NCBI GenBank assembly: GCA_945863885.1 | Contig: CAMAZY010000006.1 | Location: forward strand, 1 to 64,000 | DNA from: an uncultured Clostridia bacterium | GTDB lineage: Bacteria > Bacillota > Clostridia > Oscillospirales > Acutalibacteraceae | DNA length: 64,000 bases | Reading direction: 5' to 3' | Shown here: positions 7,049-15,307 of the stretch, one piece after another | Layout of the letters: every line of letters begins with the position of its first letter | How positions within the stretch are numbered: the first letter of the stretch is position 1 | Program-made: the position numbers and the translations under genes | Notes under the pieces: model-generated | The model's input: only the letters and a program-made list of their open reading frames with translations | What the model was told of the DNA's origin: nothing | Database searches by the model: none

Positions 7049-9025
7049 TTAATCAACTTCTTGAGCAGAAGAGTTATTTCCCGCCCATTCGGGATCTCTT
7101 TGACTGCGGGTTCTGATCGCCTCTTTCGAATTTTCTCCCTGCCAATCATGGTCTTCGTTAAGAACATACGGTACAGCAGTCAGCAGTTCATAAAGGAAGT
7201 TATGACTGAGCTTATCGTCCGGCACTGTCACCACTTGCGCTATGACACCGAATTGCAGATAAAACAATGTTTTTCTCATGAGCTGATTCGGTGAGCAGAC
7301 ACATATAAGTTTTCCGAATTCGTGCTTTGGACTTTCGAAAAACCGTGAAGCGACCAGGCATTCATCGGCTGTATTGTATACGCCGCTGTAATAACGTTCC
7401 TCGTATTCTCTGTTGTTCAGATCGTCACCGTGAAGACGGCTTTCAGGAACACCTTTTTCAGAAAGATATTTGCATCCTGCTGACGACAAGGAGCAAAAAT
7501 CCGCAATACCCTCATCATCAAGGTGTACGCTTCCGGGAACATATATCTCCGTTCCAATTCCGTTATCGGTATTAGACTGATATATTTCAAAAGCCCTGTC
7601 AAGTCTCTTTCTGAATTCCCGGCTCGGATAAAGTCCGCAATCAAGGGGATGCTGAGCGGCAACTTCAATCAGAACGTTTTGAAATGTCTTATGTCTTTTC
7701 ATATTAGCTTTCGCTGTTCTTTCTTTTTCAAGCCAATAATCCTTGTTGAAATCGCCTGTACCCGTTTGACTATCGTCAAAACGAGGTGCAACAGTATTTT
7801 GATCAATTTGAATTACATCACCTTTTTTTTCGGAAATCTCCCAAACGGAATCAAAATGATTGGACGCTCTGTTGATGAGCACATTTTCATTTCTTTTCGT
7901 TTCTTCACATCCGATTAGTTCAAACGAAACGGTTTCTTTCGATTTGAACGGAGGCAGTGTTAATGTCAGCCAGCCCCAACTGTCTTGCCTGTTCTGCTTT
8001 TCGCAAATCAAAATCGAGGATCTGAAAAGAGTTTCGGTAAAAGCAAGCTCAATTTTTCCGATATCAGATCCGCTGTAATCCCGAAATCGATTTTTAGCTA
8101 GATTCAAAACATGAAGCAAAGCCGTAAAGCAACCGTAAAATTCGTTATGAATTGACGAGCGGTCAACCAATCCTCCTACAGTCTCTTCAATCAATTGAAC
8201 CTCAGTTAAAAAAGCCGAATGCGGTTTACAGCAAATAAACTTTATTTCTCCGCCTTTTGAAACAAACTTTGCCAACAGCTCTTCATAGTTTTGTAAAAGT
8301 CTGGCTCCGGTAGTATAAAAAATCTTCAACGTTTTTGATTGCAAAAGATGTTTTTCAAACTCTTCGGCGGACATTCTTCCGTCAAGCGTTATGTCGGATA
8401 TACCGGCAACTTTTGCTGAACGAAAAATTGAGCTGTCAGTTTCACGGATCCACCCGGAAGTCGAAGATATTCTGTCGGAGTTAATTTCATTATTTAAAGA
8501 TGTATGAATTACACTTTCAAGTTCATCCGCGTTATCCCAGACAGCATACTGGGAATGCTGTCTTGCCTGAGAATAAAATCGCAAGAGAATCGGATTTCCG
8601 CTTTTTTCTTTGCATATTCTCTGTGCTTCTTTCTCGATAAACATAAGACTTGGCAAATTAAGTGCCATTGCAAATATAAATTCAATTTCCGTATATGTTA
8701 AATATTCCATCGAATTTACATTCGCATTTTGCATATATATATCCATAGCCTTTTTTACAAGAGGTTCATCATTGCACAATTTTTTCAATGATTCGCTTCC
8801 GTTACCGACGAATGAACCGTAATTTGTTCCGAATAGAAGCAAATAAATATCCGAATTTCGCATATGAGTAAAAAGGTTTAGACAGGTGTCCGAAGCTGCT
8901 GTCATGTGTTCCATTGCGACAGGGAAATACCGATCTTCACTCATCAATGAGTCAATTATCCGTCTTCTTTCGCTTTTAAATCCCTCGGAAACCGAACTGA
9001 TAAAAACTCTGTAATACTTTTTCAT
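7049..9025 (-). CDS. DUF4062 - PLD-like - YdcF/DUF218-like multidomain protein
   Basis: 658 residues, no signal peptide or membrane segment, no P-loop. Residues about 4-133 match DUF4062: RVFISSVSEGFKSERRRI, LLLFGTNYG, then YTEIEFIFAMALNLP. Residues about 215-370 resemble a phospholipase-D-like regulatory domain (KTLKIFYTTGARLL, FVSKGGEIKFICC) without an intact HKD motif. Residues about 446-620 resemble the YdcF/DUF218 fold: a conserved RLDRAFEIY helix, YLSEKGVPESRL, YNTADEC and VCSPNQLMRKTLFY, matching the usual NT.EN and VTS..H..RA blocks. DUF4062 often heads STAND-type NTPase proteins, so a sensing or conflict role is inferred. The gene is AT-richer than its neighbours, stands alone, and has only a weak ribosome site (GGA), which suggests horizontal gain. 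No function is established. Confidence 0.6.
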   Translation of the reverse strand: MKKYYRVFISSVSEGFKSERRRIIDSLMSEDRYFPVAMEHMTAASDTCLNLFTHMRNSDIYLLLFGTNYGSFVGNGSESLKKLCNDEPLVKKAMDIYMQNANVNSMEYLTYTEIEFIFAMALNLPSLMFIEKEAQRICKEKSGNPILLRFYSQARQHSQYAVWDNADELESVIHTSLNNEINSDRISSTSGWIRETDSSIFRSAKVAGISDITLDGRMSAEEFEKHLLQSKTLKIFYTTGARLLQNYEELLAKFVSKGGEIKFICCKPHSAFLTEVQLIEETVGGLVDRSSIHNEFYGCFTALLHVLNLAKNRFRDYSGSDIGKIELAFTETLFRSSILICEKQNRQDSWGWLTLTLPPFKSKETVSFELIGCEETKRNENVLINRASNHFDSVWEISEKKGDVIQIDQNTVAPRFDDSQTGTGDFNKDYWLEKERTAKANMKRHKTFQNVLIEVAAQHPLDCGLYPSREFRKRLDRAFEIYQSNTDNGIGTEIYVPGSVHLDDEGIADFCSLSSAGCKYLSEKGVPESRLHGDDLNNREYEERYYSGVYNTADECLVASRFFESPKHEFGKLICVCSPNQLMRKTLFYLQFGVIAQVVTVPDDKLSHNFLYELLTAVPYVLNEDHDWQGENSKEAIRTRSQRDPEWAGNNSSAQEVD

Positions 9026-9104
9026 TTTTATATCCGTACAACAGTCTTATCACAAAGTCAAAATCGCTATGGAGTATCTGTTGTCTGCCTTTCCAAACAA
9101 ATTG

Positions 9105-9542
9105 TTAAATAATATAATCATTTGCGTTCTTTTCGCGCTGACTGTCCAATATGTCTTGCAGTGTAATCCCCTCAAGGTATTCGTTGATTACCTTATAAAG
9201 TCCCTGCCACACGGGAAGCGTTACACAAGAACCGCTACGCTCACATTCAATCGGTTCGTGCTCCAAACAGGCAACCGGAGCCAGTCCGCCCTCCGTCAGG
9301 CGTAGAATTTCGGCAACGGTGTATTTGTCGGGGGTTCTCGAAAGCCGATAGCCGCCCTGAAAGCCCCGTGACGCCTTAAGAATGTCGGAGGAGTTGAAAA
9401 TCGGAATAATCTGTTCCAGATATTTTTTCGAAATGTTCTGTCGTGCGGCAATATCCTTTAATGCAACATATCCGTCGCCCTGATGCTCGGCTAAATCGAG
9501 AAGCATCCGAAGCGCATAACGTCCCTTGGTTGAAATTTTCAT
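9105..9542 (-). CDS. Rrf2 family transcriptional regulator (IscR-like cysteines)
   Basis: 145 residues from the ATG at 9542 (MKISTKGRYALR); the track start is a GTG that is itself part of the GAGGTGA ribosome site. The winged helix-turn-helix covers about residues 1-65 (ISKKYLEQIIPIF, GFQGGYRLSR). Three cysteines in the spacing C-x7-C-x5-C (CLEHEPIECERSGSC) match the iron-sulphur ligand region of IscR-type Rrf2 proteins. It is divergent from a BFD-like ferredoxin gene, which could be a target. Iron or redox sensing is inferred. Confidence 0.9.
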   Translation of the reverse strand: MKISTKGRYALRMLLDLAEHQGDGYVALKDIAARQNISKKYLEQIIPIFNSSDILKASRGFQGGYRLSRTPDKYTVAEILRLTEGGLAPVACLEHEPIECERSGSCVTLPVWQGLYKVINEYLEGITLQDILDSQREKNANDYII

Positions 9543-9651
9543 ATCGGTCACCTCAAAGCTTGATAGTCCTATAATACCATATTTTTAATAGGTTTTCAAG
9601 AGAGCAGCAGTTTTTTTCGATACAGACCCTGTCTTTTTCCGGCGGAAAGCA

Positions 9652-9680
9652 TTGACAACAGGACGTCATGATTATATAAT
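9652..9680 (+). promoter_or_regulatory. Predicted sigma-A promoter of the BFD-like gene
   Basis: TTGACA, 17 bp, TATAAT; the full consensus. About 70 bases upstream of the ATG at 9752. Confidence 0.75.
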
Positions 9681-9751
9681 ATTCAACGTGAATACAACCG
9701 ACAGGATTAAACATTCACGGCTTGAAAGATTACTTAGAGAAGGTGAGTTTT

Positions 9752-9946
9752 ATGGTAAACTATACAATCTGCAAATGCAAGCAGGTAACCTATTTTGACG
9801 TTGAGGACGCACTGAAAAAGTTCAGCACATTCAGCGACGTCGAAAAGAACTTTGAAGAGGTTCAGAAGCTTACAAATTGTTCAACCGGCTGCGGCGGCTG
9901 TCACGACAAGATTCTTGACGCCATTTCCGAAATCATGAGCAAATAA
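9752..9946 (+). CDS. BFD-like [2Fe-2S]-binding protein
   Basis: 64 residues from the ATG at 9752, which has GAAGGTGAG 7 bases upstream; the track start at 9722 is too far upstream of that site. The four cysteines C-x-C (ICKCKQV) and C-x3-4-C-x2-C (NCSTGCGGC) match the bacterioferritin-associated-ferredoxin-type cluster fold. Such small proteins deliver electrons or act as iron-sulphur sensing partners in the cytoplasm. It is monocistronic with a consensus promoter and strong terminator, opposite an Rrf2 regulator. Confidence 0.85.
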   Translation: MVNYTICKCKQVTYFDVEDALKKFSTFSDVEKNFEEVQKLTNCSTGCGGCHDKILDAISEIMSK

Positions 9947-9957
9947 AACCGCATAGT

Positions 9958-9991
9958 ACAGTTCCCTGCCGAAAGGTTGGGAACTGTTTTC
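9958..9991 (+). terminator. Terminator of the BFD-like gene
   Basis: Perfect 9-bp stem ACAGTTCCC / GGGAACTGT followed by TTTTC, 12 bases after the stop codon. Confidence 0.85.
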
Positions 9992-10004
9992 TATTATACA
10001 GGTA

Positions 10005-10033
10005 TTGAAAATCGGATCTGTTTTTGATATGAT
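10005..10033 (+). promoter_or_regulatory. Predicted promoter of the GH30 gene
   Basis: TTGAAA, 17 bp, TATGAT, about 80 bases upstream of the ATG. Confidence 0.6.
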
Positions 10034-10114
10034 GAAAACATAAATCCGGCGCTCAGACAATCACCAAAAATTTGCGCCGCCTGATCTGACGCTCGATATT
10101 ACGGAGGAGAAAAA

Positions 10115-11620
10115 ATGAAAAAATCAAAGAAAAAAGCTGCCGTTATCAGCCTTTCGGTTCTTGCGGCAATCATTATCATTCTAGCAGGTGTTATTATGTC
10201 CGGGAAAACATTGAAAATCACTGTCACCGATAAAGCCGCTGACGACTTTTACGGCTGGGGCGCATCGGCGTGCTGGTGGAGCCAGATGATCGACAGCGAA
10301 GAAACCCGCACGGATTTAGCCAAAAAGCTTTTCAGCAAAGACGGTCTCGGGCTGAATATCTACCGCTACAACATCGGCGGCGGTGTCAATCCCGAGCACA
10401 ACCGGGTCACAAACGATTGGCACAACACCGAAAGCTTTTATTATTACAACGAAGAGACAAAGCAGTTTGAATACGACTTCAGCCGGGATAAAAACGCACA
10501 GGATTTCCTGTTCGAAGCCCTCAAATACGGCTGTATCGATACGGTTGTTCTTTTCGCCAACAGTCCGCACTACTCGATGACCGTGACCGGCGAAGCGAGC
10601 GGAAGTAAGGAAGACAACGGTACAAGCAACCTTTCTAAAGAACGCTATCAGGATTATGTCGATTACTTCCTGACGATTACCGAGTATTTCCTCAGTAAGG
10701 GCGTTCCGGTCAAGTTCATTTCCCCTATTAACGAGCCGCAATGGGGCTGGGGTGGTGACGGAGTCCATCAGGAGGGTTGTCACTATGAGCCTGATGAAGT
10801 TTATGAGTTGCTCAGGTTGTTTGCAGTGGGGATTCAGGAAAGGAATCTTCCGGTCAAGCTTTCCTGCCCCGAAAGCGGCAATATCGGAGATACAACAAAA
10901 GCTTATTTCGATTCCATTACGGGTGACAGCGAGCTTTTCTCCGAAGTCGGCTCCCTTTCCTATCACAGCTACTGGTCAGATACAAATATTTTCAGCAAAA
11001 TAAAATTCGGCAAATGGCTGAAAAAAGAGCCGTACAACAGCACCAGAATCGACATGAGCGAATGGTGTGAGCTTCCGTGCAAAACAAGTGTTGACGACAT
11101 CAAAAGCGCTGTCATCATGGCACGGGTTATCGCAAACGACATCGACTGTACAAACGCCAACAGTTGGACAAACTGGGTTGCGGTCAATCAGATCGGAATC
11201 GGCGACGACGGACTGAACTACTCGGACGGTCTTTTCTATGCCACTGACGATTTCTCCGAATACAATACCGCCGCACGCTACTACGGCCTCGCCCACTTTT
11301 CAAAATTCGTTCCGACAGGGTCAAAAATACTGAAAACCGACGCCAATCTTCCGTCATACCTATTCAATCTTCAGGGACATGACGACGAAACGGAATATCT
11401 TGAAACCTCGTTCTGTGCCTTTAAGACGCCTGACGGAAAAACCGTTCTTGTTCTCACGAACGAGGGAGACGAAAAAGAGATCGATCTTTCCGTTCCGGGC
11501 GAAACGATGACGGTTTACACCACCGATGAAACGGTGAAGTTTCATCAAACGTACAGCGGAGAGAAAACCGACCGGATTACGCTTACAAAAGACAGCATCA
11601 ATACGGTTATTTTTGAATAA
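10115..11620 (+). CDS. GH30 family glycoside hydrolase, membrane-anchored or secreted
   Basis: 501 residues with GGAGG before the ATG. A lysine-rich start and hydrophobic segment (about 8-29) act as signal or anchor. The (beta/alpha)8 barrel starts at DFYGWGASACWW. The acid/base is E207 in SPINEPQWGW and the nucleophile is E316 in IDMSEWCE, as in GH30. A beta-sandwich ends the protein (KTVLVLTNEGDEKEIDL). The GASACWW and INEPQWGW style recalls endo-beta-1,6-galactanase-like GH30 members; the exact substrate is uncertain. It acts outside the cell on plant or host glycans and is monocistronic. Confidence 0.88.
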   Translation: MKKSKKKAAVISLSVLAAIIIILAGVIMSGKTLKITVTDKAADDFYGWGASACWWSQMIDSEETRTDLAKKLFSKDGLGLNIYRYNIGGGVNPEHNRVTNDWHNTESFYYYNEETKQFEYDFSRDKNAQDFLFEALKYGCIDTVVLFANSPHYSMTVTGEASGSKEDNGTSNLSKERYQDYVDYFLTITEYFLSKGVPVKFISPINEPQWGWGGDGVHQEGCHYEPDEVYELLRLFAVGIQERNLPVKLSCPESGNIGDTTKAYFDSITGDSELFSEVGSLSYHSYWSDTNIFSKIKFGKWLKKEPYNSTRIDMSEWCELPCKTSVDDIKSAVIMARVIANDIDCTNANSWTNWVAVNQIGIGDDGLNYSDGLFYATDDFSEYNTAARYYGLAHFSKFVPTGSKILKTDANLPSYLFNLQGHDDETEYLETSFCAFKTPDGKTVLVLTNEGDEKEIDLSVPGETMTVYTTDETVKFHQTYSGEKTDRITLTKDSINTVIFE

Positions 11621-11636
11621 AGGTAACTAAAAGGGA

Positions 11637-11715
11637 GACAATCTGAAATACCACTTTTGAGATTGTCCTAAAAAAACAGTCTCATTCGCCAAGGAATGAA
11701 ACTGTTTTCTTTTTT
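11637..11715. terminator. Bidirectional terminator between GH30 and isomerase genes
   Basis: Two hairpins: GACAATCT / AGATTGTC and AACAGTCTCATT / AATGAAACTGTT. The second has T runs on both sides, so it can stop both convergent transcripts. Confidence 0.75.
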
Positions 11716-11735
11716 GTCCGCCTTAAGCACCCTTT

Positions 11736-13211
11736 TTATCCGAACGGATTTTCGTCCGGATAAGGAATTGACTTCGGCTGATTATAGGAAATATCACCGA
11801 TTCCGAGATACTTGAACACTTCGAAAAGGGCTTTGCCGTGGTGACCAAACGCAACCGCTCCGTGGTGTGGGAAACGTTTTGCAATCAGCACATGACGGTA
11901 AAAGCGCTCCATTTCGTCAATGGCAAAGATACCAATTGAGCCGAAGCTTTCGCAGTCGGCGTTCAAGACTTCGCCCTGAGCGATATAGGCTTTCAGCATC
12001 GTGTCCGCCGTAGACTGCAAGCGGAAGAACGTGATGTCGCCGGGCTTGATGTTGCCCTCAAGCGTACCTCTTGTGATGTCGGGTTCGGGAAGCTCGGGCT
12101 CAAGGTCACGCTTCATGATAAGCTGATAGCCCATGTGCGGATTTTTCAGCAGTCCGCAGGCAGTGTTGCCGCAGTGAAAGCCCATAAACGTTTCAGAAAT
12201 GCGCTTATTACAGATGTTTTTAACCGCCTTGTCATAGATTGACCGGGGAACGGTGTTGTTGATGTCGAGAAGTGTGGTAGCCGTGCCCGATACGCAAACA
12301 CCGATGTATTCGCTCAGTGCGCCGTAAATATCAACCTCACACGCAACGGGAATGCCTCTTGCGGCAAGACGGCTGTTGACATAGCAGGGAACAAACTTGA
12401 ATTCCGTCTGAAACGCCGGCCAGCACTTGTTCGCAAAGGCGACATACTGCCTTGTGCCCTTGTGCATATCTGCCCAGTCGAGAAGCGTCAGCTCATACTG
12501 CGCAAGTCGGGGAAGAATGCCGCTGTACCGGTTCTCTTTTCCGAGCTCCGCTGCCATTTCGGCAATCTTTTCGGGGATTCTCGGGTCACCCGCATGCTTG
12601 TTGTAAGCGGCAAGCAGGTCAAGCTCGGAGTTTTCCTCAACCGCCACGCCTAAATCGTAAAGCGCTTTAATCGGTGCATTGCAGGCAAGAAAATCGTCGG
12701 GTCTCGGTCCGAAAGCGATAAGTTTCAGCCCCTTAAGACCGAGAACCGCTCTTGCTATCGGGATAAATTCGCTGATTTTTCCGGCAAGCTCCTCCGCTGT
12801 GCCGACGGGATATTCGGGAATGTACGCCGTCTTGTTGCGAAGTCCGAGATTGTATGAGCAATTGAGCATTCCGCAGTAGGCGTCGCCTCTTCCGTCAATT
12901 AAGTCTCCGTCACCCTCTGCGGCGGCAACATACATAATCGGTCCGTCGAACCATTCGGCGAGCAAGGTTTCGGGCATTTCGGGACCGAAGTTTCCGAGAA
13001 AGACAACAAGCGCATTGACACCGTTCGCCTTGACATCTTTTACGGCGTTTTGTGCGTCCGTTTCGTTTTCAACGGTTATCGGGCACTCATAGATATCTTC
13101 GCCGTAAGCGCTTACAACAGCTTTTCTTCTTCTTTCGGAAAGAGCCATCGGAAAGCAGGAACGGGAGACGGCGACGATGCCGAGGTTTACATTCGGAATA
13201 TTGGTAATCAT
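11736..13211 (-). CDS. L-fucose/L-arabinose isomerase family protein
   Basis: 491 residues, AAGGAG before the ATG. The N-terminal part (NLGIVAVSRSCFP, ALVVFLGNFGPE) and the C-terminal block (FMGFHCGNTACGLLKNPHMGYQ) match the FucI/AraA-like sugar isomerase superfamily, which interconverts aldoses and ketoses with a divalent metal in the cytoplasm. Sugar specificity cannot be assigned. It lies 14 bases downstream of a decayed FGGY sugar kinase, so the two once formed a sugar utilisation operon. With the kinase broken the pathway may be incomplete. Confidence 0.8.
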   Translation of the reverse strand: MITNIPNVNLGIVAVSRSCFPMALSERRRKAVVSAYGEDIYECPITVENETDAQNAVKDVKANGVNALVVFLGNFGPEMPETLLAEWFDGPIMYVAAAEGDGDLIDGRGDAYCGMLNCSYNLGLRNKTAYIPEYPVGTAEELAGKISEFIPIARAVLGLKGLKLIAFGPRPDDFLACNAPIKALYDLGVAVEENSELDLLAAYNKHAGDPRIPEKIAEMAAELGKENRYSGILPRLAQYELTLLDWADMHKGTRQYVAFANKCWPAFQTEFKFVPCYVNSRLAARGIPVACEVDIYGALSEYIGVCVSGTATTLLDINNTVPRSIYDKAVKNICNKRISETFMGFHCGNTACGLLKNPHMGYQLIMKRDLEPELPEPDITRGTLEGNIKPGDITFFRLQSTADTMLKAYIAQGEVLNADCESFGSIGIFAIDEMERFYRHVLIAKRFPHHGAVAFGHHGKALFEVFKYLGIGDISYNQPKSIPYPDENPFG

Positions 13212-13224
13212 GATGGATTCTCCT

Positions 13225-13985
13225 TTATATGATTTCTTTGTATAGCTTTTTTACTGCCGGATAGATTTTCTTGAACCGCTCGTAGCGTTCGTTATAAAGA
13301 GCGGTAAGGCTTTTGTCGGGATATACCGTACCGGTGATTCTGACGAAAGCACGGACAGCCTCTTCGACGTTCTTATATTCACCGCAGGCGACCATCGCTA
13401 AAATGGCGCCGCCGTAGGACGGACCCTGCTCGGTTCGGATGGTGTCGAGGGGGATTCCCAACACATTTGAAAAGATTGTTTTCCACAGCAGGCTGTATGC
13501 TTCCGCCGCCGAAAGCATACAGCCCATCAGATGATAGCCGCCGTCTGCATGGGCGAAGGCGTGAAGCGAATTGTTCGTATCAATGCCGAAGGTGTCGCTG
13601 CTGATAAAACGATTCCCGAGGTGACGACGGAAAGGTTGCATTTTCCGTTTCCGACCGTACCCGTGCCGACTGCCGCAGCGGCATTGTCGCCGGTGCCTGC
13701 GTATACAGTTACATTGTAACCGAAACCGAGCGTTCGGGCAATTCTTTTCGAGTACTTTTTAATTATAGCAGTATCTTTTTCGTTTGTAAATCCTCCTTGC
13801 AAAGGAAGCAATATTCTGACCGTCTGTCAGATATAAAGGGTAGCTTGCGTGAAGATACACGGCGTCGCCCGACTCGTTCACGGAATAAAAATCGCTGTTC
13901 GCTTACGGAAAGCGATACACCTCGCCCGCATAGTGAACTGCAATTATGTCCTCTGTGCTGTTTATCAGACGTAATATGCTACCCA
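13225..13985 (-). pseudogene. Decayed FGGY sugar kinase (xylulokinase-like), truncated and frameshifted
   Basis: Two frames carry consecutive pieces of an FGGY kinase: YAGTGDNAAAAVGTGTVGNG...SVVTSG, then FISSDTFGID...LHAFAHADGGYHLMG and the C-terminus. They join if one base is missing near 13640. The N-terminal half (about 240 residues) is absent. Upstream, an ATG at 13985 with GAGGAA opens an unrelated-looking peptide (MGSILRLINSTED) interrupted by TAA after 27 codons and readable beyond it in the same frame. The region therefore looks like a deletion fusion of two decayed genes. Its promoter is still well formed. Confidence 0.75.
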
Positions 13986-14015
13986 TGGCTGTTCCTCTTT
14001 TCTTTATATATTTAT

Positions 14016-14043
14016 ATTATACATATTTTATAGTTAATGTCAA
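14016..14043 (-). promoter_or_regulatory. Predicted sigma-A promoter for the kinase remnant/isomerase unit
   Basis: On the minus strand TTGACA, 16 bp, TATAAT, about 35 bases upstream of the ATG at 13985. Confidence 0.65.
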
Positions 14044-14102
14044 TTCATATATCCGTCTTCCAAAAAGCAAACTCGCCTTTTGCTCTTTGTGTCAGTAGCA
14101 AC

Positions 14103-14124
14103 AAAAAGCGGCCAACGCTTTTTG
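14103..14124 (-). terminator. Terminator after the Ldh_2-type dehydrogenase gene
   Basis: Symmetric hairpin AAAAAGCG / CGCTTTTT with a 5-base loop, 27 bases beyond the stop codon. It can act in both directions. Confidence 0.7.
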
Positions 14125-14150
14125 CATCAGCCGCAGTTGTATTGCGTTAT

Positions 14151-15260
14151 TTATTTTTCCCACGGGAAAACATAGTCAAGCTTAAGGTCGTCACGAACCT
14201 TGCTCATTTCAGCCTGGACAGACTCGTTGATGGGAACACCGGTGTCCTTTCTCTGCTGCCATACAAGCCATTCCTTTTCGCCTGCGGAGAAGATCTTTTC
14301 TGCACCCGGAGCCTTCTTCGAGTTGCGGACGGAGCGGATGATCTCGCCGGCTTTCTTTCTGCAAAGCTCTTCGCCGAGGAAGTGGTTGGTGTCGATCGCA
14401 ATAAAGAAGTGACCGAGATGATACGGAACCTTGTTGCCGTTTTCGTCCTTTCCGTTAAGAGCCTTGCCGTAAATACCGTCCTGAAGAACAGCGGAAAGAA
14501 GCTCAACAACCATAGCGTAGCCGTAGCCCTTGTAGCCGCCGAGAGCTTCGCCGATACCGCCGAGGGTGGTAAGAGCGGCTGTGCCGTTGCGGATTCTCTT
14601 GAGTGCCTCACCCGAATCGCCGCTGACGGGCTCACCGTCAAGACCGATTACCGTACCGGGATGTACGTCTTCGCCGATTCTTGCATAATATTCAATCTTA
14701 CCATTCTGCGTAATGGAGGTTGCACAGTCGATCAGGAAGTCAAACTCTTCGTCGGTCGGGATACCGATGGTAAGCGGGTTGGTACCGAACATACCCTCAA
14801 CACCGAAGGTGGGAGCAACGGAGGGACGTGCGTTAGTGCCGGTGATGCCGATGCAGCCTTCCTTGCAGGCCATTGTCGGATAGTAGCCGGCAATACCGTA
14901 GTGGCAGGAATTTCTGACAACAACCATGCCCATGCCGTACTTCTTTGCCTTTTCGATTGCCATTTTCATGGACTTGTAGCCGATAACCTGACCCATACCG
15001 TCGTGACCGTCAACAACTGCGGTTGTTTCGGTCTCTTTGATGATTTCAAAGTTGGTAACGGGATTCTGGATTCCGTCGTTGATTCTGTCGATGTAGATCG
15101 GCTTAAAGCGGTTGCAGCCGTGAGATTCGATACCTCTCTTGTCGGACTCAAGAAGAACGTCAGTACAGATTTCTGCGTCCTCTCTCGGCACGCCTACGCC
15201 TACGAATGCATCGGTGATAAAGCTTGCGGCTGTTTTCCAGTCAAGATTTACCTTACCCAT
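14151..15260 (-). CDS. Malate/L-lactate dehydrogenase family (Ldh_2) oxidoreductase
   Basis: 369 residues. The Ldh_2 (malate/L-sulfolactate/ureidoglycolate dehydrogenase) fold is shown by ESDKRGIESHGCNRF, the NSCHYGIAGYY block with its catalytic histidine, MFGTNPLTIGIP and GGYKGYGYAMVVELLS. These cytoplasmic enzymes reduce or oxidise 2-hydroxy acids with NAD(P). The true substrate is unknown. It lies 47 bases downstream of glycerol kinase on the same strand and may be cotranscribed, which would link it to glycerol or three-carbon metabolism; this is inference. Confidence 0.88.
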   Translation of the reverse strand: MGKVNLDWKTAASFITDAFVGVGVPREDAEICTDVLLESDKRGIESHGCNRFKPIYIDRINDGIQNPVTNFEIIKETETTAVVDGHDGMGQVIGYKSMKMAIEKAKKYGMGMVVVRNSCHYGIAGYYPTMACKEGCIGITGTNARPSVAPTFGVEGMFGTNPLTIGIPTDEEFDFLIDCATSITQNGKIEYYARIGEDVHPGTVIGLDGEPVSGDSGEALKRIRNGTAALTTLGGIGEALGGYKGYGYAMVVELLSAVLQDGIYGKALNGKDENGNKVPYHLGHFFIAIDTNHFLGEELCRKKAGEIIRSVRNSKKAPGAEKIFSAGEKEWLVWQQRKDTGVPINESVQAEMSKVRDDLKLDYVFPWEK

Positions 15261-15307
15261 TTTTCATCACTCCTATATATTATTGATAAATTTATGCAAA
15301 AGGAATT

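Noticed and set aside
7049-9025. STAND/NACHT defence NTPase
   Set aside because: DUF4062 suggested this, but no Walker A or B motif is present anywhere in the 658 residues.
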